A stretch of 60,163 nucleotides of DNA from Bacteroidales bacterium (GCA_031286285.1 JAITUN010000023.1:1-60163), one strand, 5' to 3'. Counted from the stretch's first letter, positions 1 through 9,284 are shown. The notes: a model not told the origin generated them from the sequence alone. Numbers and translations: made by a program.

Positions 1-129
1 GTAAAATCTTTGCGTCCTTTGCGGTTAAAATTTCAGATGAAGAACGGTATTACCATTTAGTTATTGTTTTTTCCTGACTTCGACACCGGGACACCAACAA
101 ATTGCATTTCGATCTCTTGACTAGAGAAG

Positions 130-414
130 ATTATTGTCTCACACAATGTGTTACGTAAACAACATTGTGCAGAACAATGGTTACATTTGGGGCTGGGACA
201 CCCAAATTGACACTCTAAATTTTATAAAACTATCACACTGTGACAATTATGATATATACTTTTCAAAAGTGTCGAAGTCAGAAAATAGAATTTTGAGCAG
301 GTTTGTTAAAAAAAAAATGGAAAATGAGGTGAATGAGGTTGAGGGTTGGGAGGGGACACCCATTTTCTACTGAGGTGGTTTTGTTTGCGAAATTAGGTGA
401 AAATGAGGTTTTTA
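130..414 (+). repeat. Diverged copy of a dispersed element
   Basis: Bases 320-414 match both arms of the inverted-repeat element at 55581-55897 closely; they share GAAAATGAGGTGAATGAGG at one end and AGGTGAAAATGAGGTTTTTA at the other. Weaker similarity to the centre of that element continues upstream (about 130-165 and 271-306), interrupted by roughly 100 unrelated bases. The opposite inverted arm is not seen, so this looks like a one-ended or decayed copy. A 79-codon reading frame through it (134-373) is probably fortuitous. Confidence 0.7.
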
Positions 415-425
415 GTGGAAGAAAA

Positions 426-622
426 GCCTCGCAGAGGCGAGACTGTATTAACCGTAGATTTTAATCTACGGACAAGAATGAATACCCCCATAACTTAGTC
501 CTGCAAGGACGACACTATTGAGATGCCCGAAGTACCGCCCCATGCGGGGCTTAGTTGTATGCGCTGATTCTCAATGCCGTAGATTAAAATCTACGGTTAA
601 TTGAATTACGTCCCTGCGGGAC
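426..622. repeat. REP-like array of short hairpins
   Basis: Six hairpins occur within 200 bp: 426-438 (gcctc/gaggc), 452-471 (ccgtagatt/aatctacgg), 498-510 (gtcct/aggac), 537-550 (gcccc/ggggc), 577-596 (same 9-bp arm as the second) and 610-622 (gtccc/gggac). Most short ones have GCA or TGC in the loop. The two ccgtagatt hairpins with their flanks are arranged as an inverted pair, giving the array a palindromic layout like REP/BIME clusters. No coding potential is seen. It lies downstream of the large minus-strand gene and could help stabilise or end its mRNA. Confidence 0.6.
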
Positions 623-624
623 TT

Positions 625-652
625 CACTACTCACTACTCATTACTCATTACT
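625..652. repeat. Heptanucleotide tandem repeat, 4 units
   Basis: Two CACTACT units are followed by two CATTACT units with exact 7-bp period. It is one of four heptamer tracts in the window (others at 25058, 37833 and 44064). It is intergenic, downstream of the LRR/FISUMP gene. Confidence 0.8.
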
Positions 653-741
653 AAAAAAGGAGCCCCTTCACAAGAGCCCCTTCATAGTATCTTTAATTCA
701 TTAAAAACTCTTCCCTTTAATCACATAAATCTCAGTTCAGA

Positions 742-806
742 CTATTCTACAACACAACGCACCGAGTGGCCGCCGTTGCTGCAGAGGTTGGCTCGCGTTA
801 ACGTAC
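742..806 (-). pseudogene. Remnant of a second FISUMP gene 3' end
   Basis: Just past the stop of the large gene, 752-772 is an exact 21-bp repeat of 835-855, the part of the gene that encodes GHSVRCV. Read on the minus strand, the remnant would end GGHSVRCVVE then TAG (742-744), a typical FISUMP C-terminus, but in a different frame from the present stop at 807. Either the gene was rearranged at its 3' end or a neighbouring paralogue was deleted. Confidence 0.5.
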
Positions 807-3800
807 TCAATGCGGAAGAATAACTGGCTCGAAGACACAACGCACCGAGTGGCCGTCCCTGCGGACGCTGCTGCTGCTGCTCGTGCCGGCATTTACCAAG
901 TAGTACGCGCCGTCGCCGCTGCTACCGAAGGGCGTACTACTCCAATAGTAGCCGTAGTTAGCCTCTTCGTTGAGCTCACCATTGGTGCCTCTGCGATAAC
1001 CGGCAGCAGGGAGGAAAATGGTATTAGTACCACTTCCGAAAACTCTACCTGCAGGGGAGGATTGCCATACACTACCGGCATCCGCCAAACTTTGGAGTTC
1101 ATCTCTTGTAGGCACACACCAACCTGTGGGGCATGGGTCATTCTTTTTTTCCCATGTATCACCATCAGGTATTGAGGTATCCCAGGTATCATCACCATTA
1201 CTGCTAACCGGCGGCTCGCCGCTGGTACTCCAACCCACATTGCGGTTCCATTGGTAAAACATACCATAATCTTCCGGTGTTGCGGCAAAGGTGCCGGGCA
1301 TATCCACATTGGTTTTTGCCCAACATATTCCGTTAATAAGTACGCCATCGGAGGGGCAAGGGGGAACAGTCACCGTAAAATTATCTGAAGTAGCCGGATT
1401 TCCGCCACATTTGGGGGTTACAACACAAAAATAGCTTCCCTCTGCATTTGCAAGATAGGTTTGAGAGTTTGTTCCAACAGGAGCGCCGGGAGTATTATGC
1501 CATTCATAATCAAAATCGGCAGGATTTCCATTAGGGATTACCGTAAGCTCTACGGGAGTACCCGGCACTAAAGTTGCTGTTTTTGAGGAAGGCTTGTAAC
1601 CTGTAATTTCAGCATCGGGGCAAGAGGGTGGTATTATTGCACCACCGTCCTGGCGAATACATCTTACACTGATAGCGTCAATTTTTTGAACCTCTTTAAC
1701 TTCTATTTTGCTACAATAATAATTAAGGCAGGCGCAAGAGATCTTATCACCGGCAGAAGCAGCATCGGAAGACCAATAGGAGGTATATCCCAGCATATCT
1801 TCATATTGTTTGGTAGTACCATTGTAAAATCCGGCGCCGCGAGAGTCAAAGTCGGTAGTATTGGTATTGGCATTGGGTTTTAACCAAAAATCGGGATTTT
1901 TAAGGGTGGTTGCGTCGTGCATATTTAGTAACATAAACTCAGCGGTGGAAGGAATATACCACCCGGGAGGACACAACTGACTGCCATTGCTCGGGAATGC
2001 GGCATCGTAAGTATAGAGCAACCCAAAATCTTTCTCGTTTTGAACCACATTAGGGAATAGCGGGTGGTTGTAAGGTTCTGCAAATTCAATGGTCGTTCCG
2101 TTCTGATAAAGTTTAGAGGCTAAGTTTTGTTTAAACCAGCAACGTCCAACTACAGTTACTACATCATACGTTATCCCATTCACAGCATCAATATATTCAA
2201 GCGGACAAGGAGGAGTTTTAACGGTTAATTTAGAACTTCCCGAAACAAGTAAGAAATTAGGATTACCGGGTATATAATCATCATATATAGAGATTGTAAA
2301 ATCATACTCGCCCGGGTTGTTTGCCGTAATTGTAGCTAAAACGAGGTCACCCGTCATATAAGTGAATGGGATTTTAGTTGCAGTGGTTTTATTGGTACCG
2401 GAGTTGTATGTAAATACAAATTCTCCAAGTCCGTTATGAAAAACATCTGTTAAGTCGGGGTCTCCATCAATCACAATTTCAACTCTAAGGTTGTTAATTA
2501 GTGCAGGGTTAGGAATACCTGTTCCGGTAACTACAGTAACATCAATGGTTTCTGTCATGGCGTCTAATTCTATCGGTTGTACAATCATCGGCAATCTTGT
2601 TACTGTCAACTCAGCCTCATCCTCTGCCAATAAAGTTGTACCTTCATATACTGAAATTTTATAAGAATATGTACCGGGGTTTAGCGCGGTGAGTGTGCCC
2701 ATTTCAAGAGGATATTTCGTATATGTAAAATCAGGAATTGTTGCGGTGGTTACCCCTGCACTAAAAGAAAATGGAATATTTCCAAGTATAGGGTGAGAAA
2801 CGCCAATCAAGCCCGGATCTCCAACAATTTCAATTTTAGCATTAAGTCCGGGAATATCATCAGCAGTGAGGTCAGGAGTAATTACCAACACTTCAGTAGC
2901 TTCAACACCTGCATAAACCAAAATATCTTCTGCGGTAATTGTAACGCCAACAACAGTTAATTTTGCCACATTGCTTGCAACGACCAACTTGTCCGGGTTT
3001 TCTGCAGTTGTGGCAAGGCTGGGATCATACAAAAATACTTGATAGTTGTACACTCCAACATCTTTTGCTGTGATCTCTTTTAATATAAAATCAACCTCCA
3101 TATAAGTAAATGGGGAAATGGTTGCAGTAGTTTTCCCTCCGGCAGGAATAAATGTAATAGTTCCAAGTCCATCGTGTTCAACTACCAAATCAAGTTCTCC
3201 ATCTATCTCAATAACTGCCGTCAAACCATTAATCATAGTTGGTACAGTGGGTCCTGTACCTGTAACAATCGTAACATCTTCATGAAGTACATTAGCAATC
3301 AAAGTAATATCTTCTGCATGCATTGTAAGTTTATTAACGGTAAGGGTAGCGGTGCTTTCACCTGCCAAAATGCCGGCATCATACAGTTTAATTGTATAGG
3401 GAAAAACTCCGCCGTTAGCTGCTTTAACGGTTGCTAAAATAAAATTATCCTTAATTAAAGAAAACGGATCAATCGTTGCAATAGTGTTAGTGCCGGGAGT
3501 AACGGTAATAGTGAGGACAGAATGGGTAAGGGTACTAAATCCGGGGTCTCCTTCAAACTCTATCACTGCCGTCAAACCATGAACATCTGTGGCAGGGTCC
3601 GGGTTCGGAACAACTAAAACATTATTATAAAGTAAATCAGCATACAGGGTAATATCTTTTGCTTCAAATTCAAATTGTGGTTTTACAGTAAGGGTAGCGC
3701 TGCTTTCACCCGCCAAAATGCCGGCATCATACAGTTTAATGGTGTATGGATAAACATCAATATTAGCTGCTTTAACGGTTGCTAAAATAAAATCATCCTT

Positions 3801-6281
3801 AATTAAAGAAAATGGATCAATCGTTGCAATAGTGTTAGTACCGTGAGTAACGGTAATAGTGAGGACAGAGTGGGTAAGGGTAATAAATCCCGGATCTCCT
3901 ACAAATTCTATCACTGCTTTCAAACCATGAACATCTGTGGCAGGGTCAGGATCCGGAACAACTAAAACATTAGTAGATTCTAAACCTGCATACAGCGTAA
4001 TATCTTTTGCTTCAAATTCAAATTGTGGTTTTACAGTAAGGGTAGCAGTGCTTTCACCCGCCAAAATGCCGGCATCATACAGTTTAATGGTGTATGGATA
4101 AACATCGATATTAGCTGCTTTAACGGTTGCTAAAATAAAATCATCCTTAATTAAAGAAAATGGATCAATCGTTGCAATAGTGTTAGTACCGGGAGTAACG
4201 GTAATAGTGAGGACAGAGTGGGTAAGGGTAATAAATCCCGGGTCTCCTACAAATTCTATCACTGCCTTCAAACCATGAACATCTGCGGCAGGGTCAGGAT
4301 CCGGAACAACTAAAACATTAGTAGATTCTAAACCTGCATACAGCGTAATATCTTTTGCTTCAAATATAAGCGGGTCTTTAACGGTAAGGGTAGCGGCGCT
4401 TTTACCTACCACATTATCCCCATCATAGATTTTAATGGTGTAGGGATAAATTCCGGCGTTAGCTGCTTTAACAGTTGCTAAAACAAAATTATCCGCTATG
4501 TAAGAAAATGGATCAATCGTTGCAATAGTACCATCGGGAGAAAGGTTAATAGTGAGCATAGTATGGGTAACATTACTCAATCCCGGGTCTCCGTCAAATT
4601 CTATCACTGCCTTCAAACCATGAATAGGTGTGTCAGTGCCCGGATTCGGGACAACTAAAACATTAGTAGATGTTAAACCTGCATACAGGGTAACATTTTG
4701 TGCTGACATTTCCAAGCCTTCCAATAGATTCATACCCGATAATGTTATTGCATCTAAGGTTGTATTTCCTGATGTTTCAAAAAGTTCTACTTCTACTGAA
4801 AAAGCCGTTGGAGCAGTTACATTACACAAATTCATAATATAGAATATGGCAGTTCTGTCTCCCATTTCAAAACCATCAGGTGGGGCTAATTCGTCAAAAA
4901 TTGCTTCTCCTGCTGCATTAAATTTTAACTCATAACGAGCTGTATAAGAATCATCCGGATTATAAAATATACTAATATCTTCACTCACGTTGGGTGTTAA
5001 TTTCACATTTGCTAATACTTTCGTACCTGCATAACATCCGGCATCAGTAGCCACTCCAAAGCTGTATTCTACGCCACATTTCATATCGGTAGGCAGTGTA
5101 CCCACTAATTTCAGAGAAGGTTGTACATCGCCTTGTGTGTCAGCGTCAAAAATCACAGTAGTAATTCCTTCGTCAAGTCCAATAATTTTATCTAAGGAAC
5201 ACAAGAAGTTATCACCGCAATATAAAAGAGCAAGGCTGTTTAGTCCGGTAACATCCAATCCTGTAATACTATTCCCTCCACAATTAATTTGTACAAGTGT
5301 ATTTGGAAACCCTCTATCATTCCAAGTTCCTGTGGGCATTTCAAAACCAATCAAAAATCTACCATCACTAAGGCTTCCGATAAGGTTGTTGCTGCAATCG
5401 AGTATTTCCAATACTCCTGTTGTTCCACCTGTTCCGGGTAATGCATGAAGAGCAGTAAGTTTGTTTCCGCTGCAATAAAACTCTCTTAAATTTGCAAGTG
5501 AGATCATCCATTGCAATCCGTCGATTTTATTATTTCTAATATCTAAAATCTCCAGCGTTCCGGGGAAAGTGGGGAGTCCGTCCAAGTCATTATCACTACA
5601 GTTCAGGTATGTCAGATTTGTAAGCGTAGGTAGTCCAACTAACAGGTTATGGCTGCAGTTCAAGTATTCTAAAGTTCCGGGGAACCCTGGCAGCGCGGGT
5701 AGCTGGTTATTACTGCAATTTAAGTGTATTAATGTTCCCGGAAAATCAGGCAATCCACCAAGCGGATTATTACTGCAATCAAGGTATTCTAATACAGGAG
5801 AAAGATCGGGTAATCCTGCAATTTGGTTATTGCCGCAGTCAAGAATTAATAAAGTACCCGGCAAATTGGGTAATCCTGCAATTTGGTTATTACTGCAGTC
5901 AAGAATTAATAGAGTACCCGTCAAATTGGGTAATCCTGCAATTTGGTTATTACTGCAGTCCAAGATTTCCAAAACGGGTGGCAATGGAGGTATTCCGCCG
6001 AGGTTGTTGTCACTGCAGTTTAATTCTTTCAGCCCGAGTAGCCACGACAAACCGTCTAAGCTACCAACTCCTTTTCCGGATACGTCAAGGGTTAGAATGC
6101 CGTCCACGTCAGTGTCAAAAATGGGATCGGTTGCATCAAGTCCTGCGGCATTACGTACTGCAGCTGCAAAAACGGGATCAGTAAAATCGCCGGTAATCTC
6201 TGTTTGTGCTTGTAGATTAACTACGTTTGTGATTAACAGCATTGCGATAAATGCTGTAAGAAAAAGTTTAATTTTTTTCAT
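807..6281 (-). CDS. Giant secreted LRR / tandem-repeat / FISUMP protein
   Basis: This is a 1824-residue surface or extracellular protein with a Sec signal peptide at about 1-26 (ending LQAQ). Residues 70-373 are leucine-rich repeats with a 20-residue period (units like LPNLPGTLLILDCSNNQIAG), three of them nearly identical at DNA level. Residues about 374-525 are unassigned. About 527-1355 hold seven immunoglobulin-like repeats of about 116 residues, beginning with variants of AEDITLYAGLESTNVLVV. Two FISUMP (Fib_succ_major) domains follow at about 1357-1547 and 1640-1817, separated by an Ig-like segment with YEWHNTPG. No T9SS tail is visible; the protein ends at the second FISUMP domain. The -7 box on the minus strand is at 6338-6345. 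Function is unknown; adhesion or binding is a reasonable inference from LRRs. The repeats make it prone to recombination. Confidence 0.9.
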   Translation of the reverse strand: MKKIKLFLTAFIAMLLITNVVNLQAQTEITGDFTDPVFAAAVRNAAGLDATDPIFDTDVDGILTLDVSGKGVGSLDGLSWLLGLKELNCSDNNLGGIPPLPPVLEILDCSNNQIAGLPNLTGTLLILDCSNNQIAGLPNLPGTLLILDCGNNQIAGLPDLSPVLEYLDCSNNPLGGLPDFPGTLIHLNCSNNQLPALPGFPGTLEYLNCSHNLLVGLPTLTNLTYLNCSDNDLDGLPTFPGTLEILDIRNNKIDGLQWMISLANLREFYCSGNKLTALHALPGTGGTTGVLEILDCSNNLIGSLSDGRFLIGFEMPTGTWNDRGFPNTLVQINCGGNSITGLDVTGLNSLALLYCGDNFLCSLDKIIGLDEGITTVIFDADTQGDVQPSLKLVGTLPTDMKCGVEYSFGVATDAGCYAGTKVLANVKLTPNVSEDISIFYNPDDSYTARYELKFNAAGEAIFDELAPPDGFEMGDRTAIFYIMNLCNVTAPTAFSVEVELFETSGNTTLDAITLSGMNLLEGLEMSAQNVTLYAGLTSTNVLVVPNPGTDTPIHGLKAVIEFDGDPGLSNVTHTMLTINLSPDGTIATIDPFSYIADNFVLATVKAANAGIYPYTIKIYDGDNVVGKSAATLTVKDPLIFEAKDITLYAGLESTNVLVVPDPDPAADVHGLKAVIEFVGDPGFITLTHSVLTITVTPGTNTIATIDPFSLIKDDFILATVKAANIDVYPYTIKLYDAGILAGESTATLTVKPQFEFEAKDITLYAGLESTNVLVVPDPDPATDVHGLKAVIEFVGDPGFITLTHSVLTITVTHGTNTIATIDPFSLIKDDFILATVKAANIDVYPYTIKLYDAGILAGESSATLTVKPQFEFEAKDITLYADLLYNNVLVVPNPDPATDVHGLTAVIEFEGDPGFSTLTHSVLTITVTPGTNTIATIDPFSLIKDNFILATVKAANGGVFPYTIKLYDAGILAGESTATLTVNKLTMHAEDITLIANVLHEDVTIVTGTGPTVPTMINGLTAVIEIDGELDLVVEHDGLGTITFIPAGGKTTATISPFTYMEVDFILKEITAKDVGVYNYQVFLYDPSLATTAENPDKLVVASNVAKLTVVGVTITAEDILVYAGVEATEVLVITPDLTADDIPGLNAKIEIVGDPGLIGVSHPILGNIPFSFSAGVTTATIPDFTYTKYPLEMGTLTALNPGTYSYKISVYEGTTLLAEDEAELTVTRLPMIVQPIELDAMTETIDVTVVTGTGIPNPALINNLRVEIVIDGDPDLTDVFHNGLGEFVFTYNSGTNKTTATKIPFTYMTGDLVLATITANNPGEYDFTISIYDDYIPGNPNFLLVSGSSKLTVKTPPCPLEYIDAVNGITYDVVTVVGRCWFKQNLASKLYQNGTTIEFAEPYNHPLFPNVVQNEKDFGLLYTYDAAFPSNGSQLCPPGWYIPSTAEFMLLNMHDATTLKNPDFWLKPNANTNTTDFDSRGAGFYNGTTKQYEDMLGYTSYWSSDAASAGDKISCACLNYYCSKIEVKEVQKIDAISVRCIRQDGGAIIPPSCPDAEITGYKPSSKTATLVPGTPVELTVIPNGNPADFDYEWHNTPGAPVGTNSQTYLANAEGSYFCVVTPKCGGNPATSDNFTVTVPPCPSDGVLINGICWAKTNVDMPGTFAATPEDYGMFYQWNRNVGWSTSGEPPVSSNGDDTWDTSIPDGDTWEKKNDPCPTGWCVPTRDELQSLADAGSVWQSSPAGRVFGSGTNTIFLPAAGYRRGTNGELNEEANYGYYWSSTPFGSSGDGAYYLVNAGTSSSSSVRRDGHSVRCVFEPVILPH
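3661..4368 (-). repeat. 348-bp tandem coding repeats in the LRR/FISUMP gene
   Basis: The sequence starting at 3661 recurs at 4009 and again, more diverged, at 4357, so the period is exactly 348 bp (116 codons). The first two copies differ at only a few scattered bases, for example constant runs around the segment encoding KLYDAGILAGES. Adjacent repeats (about 3300-3660 and 4357-4700) are recognisable but older. Near-identity of only the central copies points to recent duplication or gene conversion. Confidence 0.85.
5800..5980 (-). repeat. 60-bp tandem LRR-coding repeats
   Basis: Three consecutive copies with a 60-bp period share the run taatcctgcaatttggttat (starting at 5811, 5871 and 5931). 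Each encodes one 20-residue LRR. The copies are almost identical, unlike the flanking LRRs, which suggests recent expansion. Confidence 0.85.
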
Positions 6282-6337
6282 AATGCTTTTTTTTTGTTAA
6301 TATTATTGATTATATATATCTTTTACAATGACAGCCG

Positions 6338-6345
6338 CAAAAATA
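6338..6345 (-). promoter_or_regulatory. Promoter -7 box of the LRR/FISUMP gene
   Basis: TATTTTTG (read on the minus strand) followed by CGGC, matching the Bacteroidota TAnnTTTG core. It gives a leader of about 50 nt before the ATG at 6281. Confidence 0.6.
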
Positions 6346-6484
6346 TTTTTATTTTTTAATAAATACACTTATTGTGTAAAAAAAAATGCACAATTTGATG
6401 TTAATTGTCTTTTTTAGTTGATTATTTTTATTTTTCCAACTAAAATCGTCAAAAAAACGTCATTTTTCGAAGTTAAAATTCTTT

Positions 6485-7600
6485 TTATTTCGCATTCACT
6501 TCCTCTAACTCCAAATCTTTTATTTTTATTAGTCGGGCTTTGCTATTTTCAAACCCGCCGTTCAAAATCTGCTTCCATTGGAATTTGTAAGACAAAGGTT
6601 TAAATTGTACGTCGTTTGTATTAAAATCTGCAAAGAAAAGATCTATAAAATAGCGGGTAATATCATACCCTTGAAAGGAGTAGTCGGCTAATTCTGCCGG
6701 CGCTCCGTAATTGAAAATATAATCTTCTTTAAACTGTTGTATTTCAGGGCTATTTTCGTCAATAAAATAATTTGAAAAGAAAAACAGTTCGGGTAAACTG
6801 TAAAAGTCTTCCGTTAATTCGGAAACAGATAACCACTTTTCAGGAACAACAAACACTCTGTTTGTTTGATCTTCAAGGCTTGTAATTGAATGTACTCCGT
6901 GGATCACTCTTTCACGCTCATCAAAAAGAGCAATAATCAATTTTTTATGTAATGAATGTTGAGGCAAGGTTAAGGTATGAATCTCTTTGAAACGAATATG
7001 GTGTTCATTAAAAAAATACTTATACGCAATCAGTTCGGGGGTAGTAGTAGAGTCTCCCCATAAAATGATGTCATAATCTTCGGAATGTGAAAGAAAGTAA
7101 TTTTCAATAGTTTCGGGGCGACTAATAAAAGGAGGAATTAATTTGAAAACGTAGGGATTGTTTTCAACAAAATCATAGCGTGTAGAAAATGGATTAACAA
7201 TAATGATTTTATTTTTTTTAGCAAAATCGGAGGCAATAGGAAAAAGAGAGCCATAGAAAGGACCAATAATAATATCTACCTGCTTCATTAAGAGAGAATC
7301 TTCTAGGATAATCTTCAATTCCGATTCATCGGTAACAACATCTCTTACGATTACATTAATTTTCATATCAGCATTTTCATATTCTTTAAGCGCCATTTTG
7401 GCACCAAACCAAAAACCAATCATTTCAAATTGTTTAATTTGGTGAATTTCTGCGCTGCTTTTAATGGATAAATATTTTGTAGAACCATCTTTTAAATGAA
7501 AAGGCAACAAAAATAAAACTGTTACTTCATTGTTACTTTGAGCGCTACCCAATAGATGCGAAAATAAAACAATAAAAAAGAGAAATAGATTTTTTTTCAT
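6485..7600 (-). CDS. LivK-like periplasmic ligand-binding protein
   Basis: A 371-residue protein with an N-terminal signal peptide ending at about residue 20 (LLGSAQS). It fits the type 1 periplasmic-binding fold of branched-chain amino-acid receptors: EVTVLFLLPFHLKDG as first strand, FWFGAKMALKEYEN, DIIIGPFYGSLFPIASDFAKKN, and IIIVNPFSTRYDFVENNPYVFKL. In this phylum such proteins often carry a LysM domain and act as envelope proteins rather than ABC-transporter receptors; no LysM is visible here and no permease or ATPase gene is near. Its start region is divergent from the ferredoxin gene, and each has its own -7 box. The ligand is unknown. Confidence 0.75.
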   Translation of the reverse strand: MKKNLFLFFIVLFSHLLGSAQSNNEVTVLFLLPFHLKDGSTKYLSIKSSAEIHQIKQFEMIGFWFGAKMALKEYENADMKINVIVRDVVTDESELKIILEDSLLMKQVDIIIGPFYGSLFPIASDFAKKNKIIIVNPFSTRYDFVENNPYVFKLIPPFISRPETIENYFLSHSEDYDIILWGDSTTTPELIAYKYFFNEHHIRFKEIHTLTLPQHSLHKKLIIALFDERERVIHGVHSITSLEDQTNRVFVVPEKWLSVSELTEDFYSLPELFFFSNYFIDENSPEIQQFKEDYIFNYGAPAELADYSFQGYDITRYFIDLFFADFNTNDVQFKPLSYKFQWKQILNGGFENSKARLIKIKDLELEEVNAK

Positions 7601-7621
7601 AGAAAAAATTCATATCGGTTG

Positions 7622-7648
7622 CAAAAATAGATTATTATTTTATTTTCG
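7622..7648. promoter_or_regulatory. Divergent promoter pair
   Basis: TATTTTTG on the minus strand (7622-7629) serves the LivK-like gene, and TATTTTCG on the plus strand (7641-7648) serves the ferredoxin. The two -7 boxes are only 11 bp apart, so the two transcripts probably compete for polymerase or are regulated together. Confidence 0.6.
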
Positions 7649-7684
7649 CGCCCAAATTTTTAACCTTTAACTAAAATAAAAGAG

Positions 7685-7852
7685 ATGGCTTTTAAAATTG
7701 ACCCCGAAATTTGCTCGGCTTGTGGCGCCTGCAAAGATGAATGTCCTGTTGACGCTATTGTTGCCGGTGATGTTTACAAAATTGAAGAAGATACTTGTAT
7801 TGATTGCGGAGCTTGTGAAAGCAGTTGCCCCAGCAATGCAATTCATGACTAA
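7685..7852 (+). CDS. 2[4Fe-4S] ferredoxin, 55 residues
   Basis: This small gene encodes a clostridial-type ferredoxin, a soluble low-potential electron carrier. Two CxxCxxCxxxCP cluster motifs are complete: C10, C13, C16 and C20-P, then C39, C42, C45 and C49-P (translation starts MAFKIDPEICSACGACKDEC and ends NAIHD). Length matches the family (about 55 residues). The ATG lies about 36 bp after its -7 box at 7641-7648. It is monocistronic, ending at a stem-loop shared with the convergent acyltransferase gene. Likely partners in an anaerobe are oxidoreductases such as PFOR or hydrogenases, which are not encoded next to it. Confidence 0.95.
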   Translation: MAFKIDPEICSACGACKDECPVDAIVAGDVYKIEEDTCIDCGACESSCPSNAIHD

Positions 7853-7854
7853 GT

Positions 7855-7908
7855 CAATGTAAGGTATCGCTAACCGCATAGGGGTACGCTAACCGCACCC
7901 TTACATTG
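7855..7908. terminator. Bidirectional terminator between ferredoxin and GNAT-like gene
   Basis: caatgtaag pairs with cttacattg around a loop that contains CGCTAACCGCA twice. A short T run follows on the plus strand. The right arm overlaps the stop codon (7901-7903) of the convergent gene. Confidence 0.6.
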
Positions 7909-9028
7909 TTTTTAGGTAGATTCTTCTTCGTATCAATAGTTTGCTATTATATTTCAGCCAGATTCTGTGAGCTTCATTGCTCTCTAATTGTGGATTACTA
8001 ATAGCAACTTTTACTCCTAAATCAATATAGTTGTTGTTCATAACGGCGTGATAGATAGAATGTACGCCCTTGTTTTGCCATTCGGTTGTTACTCCGGTAA
8101 GCAACAAATCAATTTTATCGTAATTTTTTAATGCTTTAAGCAGATAAAACCAGCCAAACGGAAAAAGTTTCCCGTTACTTTTTTTCAACGCTTTGGAAAG
8201 TGAGGGCAAGGAGACTCCAAAACCCACAATATCATCATTTTCATCAACTACAAAACAGAGCATTTTTAAGTCAAGAAAAGGAAAATATTGTTTTACATAG
8301 TATTGTATTTGGTTATCGGTTAATGGAACAAATCCAAACAACTCTGTATATGAATTATTAAGCGCTTTGAAGAATTTTACTCCGTAGCGTTTTGCCAACT
8401 CTTTTTTTGAAATTCCCTCAACCACTTTAAGTTTGTATTTTTCTTTAATCCATGCATTAATTTTAAAGACTTTTTCCGGAATATCTTGTGTTGCAGGCAA
8501 TTCATACTGAATGGTATCCACCTCTTTTTGAAATCCCAACGTTTCTAAAATTTCAGGGTAATATTTCGGGTTGTAGTAGCAAGAGCCTGGCGTTTCCACA
8601 TCAAAGCCATACACCACCATGCCTGCTCGGTCCATATTGCAGAAGCCTTGAGGACCAACAATTTCGGAAACTCCTTCTGCTCTCCCAAAATCTTCCACTG
8701 CTTGTAACAGTTTTTGCGCAACCTCCTTATCATCAATAAAGTCAAGCCACCCGAAACGGACTCTTTTTTGCGACCATTTTTCATTCACTTTCTGATTGAT
8801 AATCGCAGCTACCCTACCCACAATTTTGTTCTCTTTGTATGCCAAAAACATCTTTGATTTACAAAATTCAAAAGCAGGATTAATTTTAGGATCGAATGTT
8901 TTTTTTTCATCCTTTAGCATGGGTGGCACCCAGTATTCATCATTTTGAAATAAAGTATAGGGAAACTCAAAAAAGGCGTTAAACTCTTTTTTTGTGGTTA
9001 CTTCTTTGATTGAGATTTGGTTGGTCAT
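7901..9028 (-). CDS. GNAT-type acyltransferase-like protein
   Basis: A 375-residue protein of the GNAT superfamily group related to YghO/BcerS-like proteins, widespread in Bacteroidota. The N-terminal part (FLAYKENKIVGRVAAIINQKVNE, and VGPQGFCNMDRAG) and the C-terminal part (LLTGVTTEWQNKGVHSIYHAVM) look like two GNAT-like halves. The substrate is unknown. I start it at the ATG at 9028 (MTNQISIKEV): the upstream in-frame TTG at 9049 is the last part of a TATTTTTG -7 box (9047-9054) and so cannot be translated from that promoter. It ends inside a terminator stem shared with the ferredoxin. Confidence 0.8.
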   Translation of the reverse strand: MTNQISIKEVTTKKEFNAFFEFPYTLFQNDEYWVPPMLKDEKKTFDPKINPAFEFCKSKMFLAYKENKIVGRVAAIINQKVNEKWSQKRVRFGWLDFIDDKEVAQKLLQAVEDFGRAEGVSEIVGPQGFCNMDRAGMVVYGFDVETPGSCYYNPKYYPEILETLGFQKEVDTIQYELPATQDIPEKVFKINAWIKEKYKLKVVEGISKKELAKRYGVKFFKALNNSYTELFGFVPLTDNQIQYYVKQYFPFLDLKMLCFVVDENDDIVGFGVSLPSLSKALKKSNGKLFPFGWFYLLKALKNYDKIDLLLTGVTTEWQNKGVHSIYHAVMNNNYIDLGVKVAISNPQLESNEAHRIWLKYNSKLLIRRRIYLKTM

Positions 9029-9241
9029 TTGAATGAAAAATTTTGGCAAAAATATGTTTTTAAAATATTAATGTAATATCTTCTAGCATTAATTTTCCAC
9101 CTCTTACTCTGAAAGTAATTTCCTTTGTAAATCTCTAATTTTGTTATTTCAAAATTTGCAAATAATACAATTTGAGCTATCTCGCTGAAAATCTGAACAA
9201 AAAAAAATCACTTTTTTTTCCGAAAACCGTTTTTTGCGTTG

Positions 9242-9249
9242 TATATTTG
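9242..9249 (+). promoter_or_regulatory. Promoter -7 box, TATATTTG
   Basis: Matches TAnnTTTG, followed by CCACG, 35 bp before the ATG at 9285. Confidence 0.6.
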
Positions 9250-9284
9250 CCACGAATTACTTCAATTAACTAAACCTTACTGCC

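Noticed and set aside
134-373. 79-codon plus-strand frame
   Set aside because: It spans a dispersed repeat, has no signal of a known domain, and the homologous element at 55581 has no corresponding frame.
625-652. Possible CRISPR or direct-repeat array
   Set aside because: Units are 7 bp without spacers; no cas genes anywhere in the window.
658-690. Terminator for the giant gene
   Set aside because: The sequence GAGCCCCTTCA is a direct repeat, not an inverted one, and does not form a stem.
810-6300. Several plus-strand frames of 65-243 codons opposite the giant gene
   Set aside because: Low-complexity antisense of tandem repeats; the minus-strand frame carries a signal peptide and known domains.
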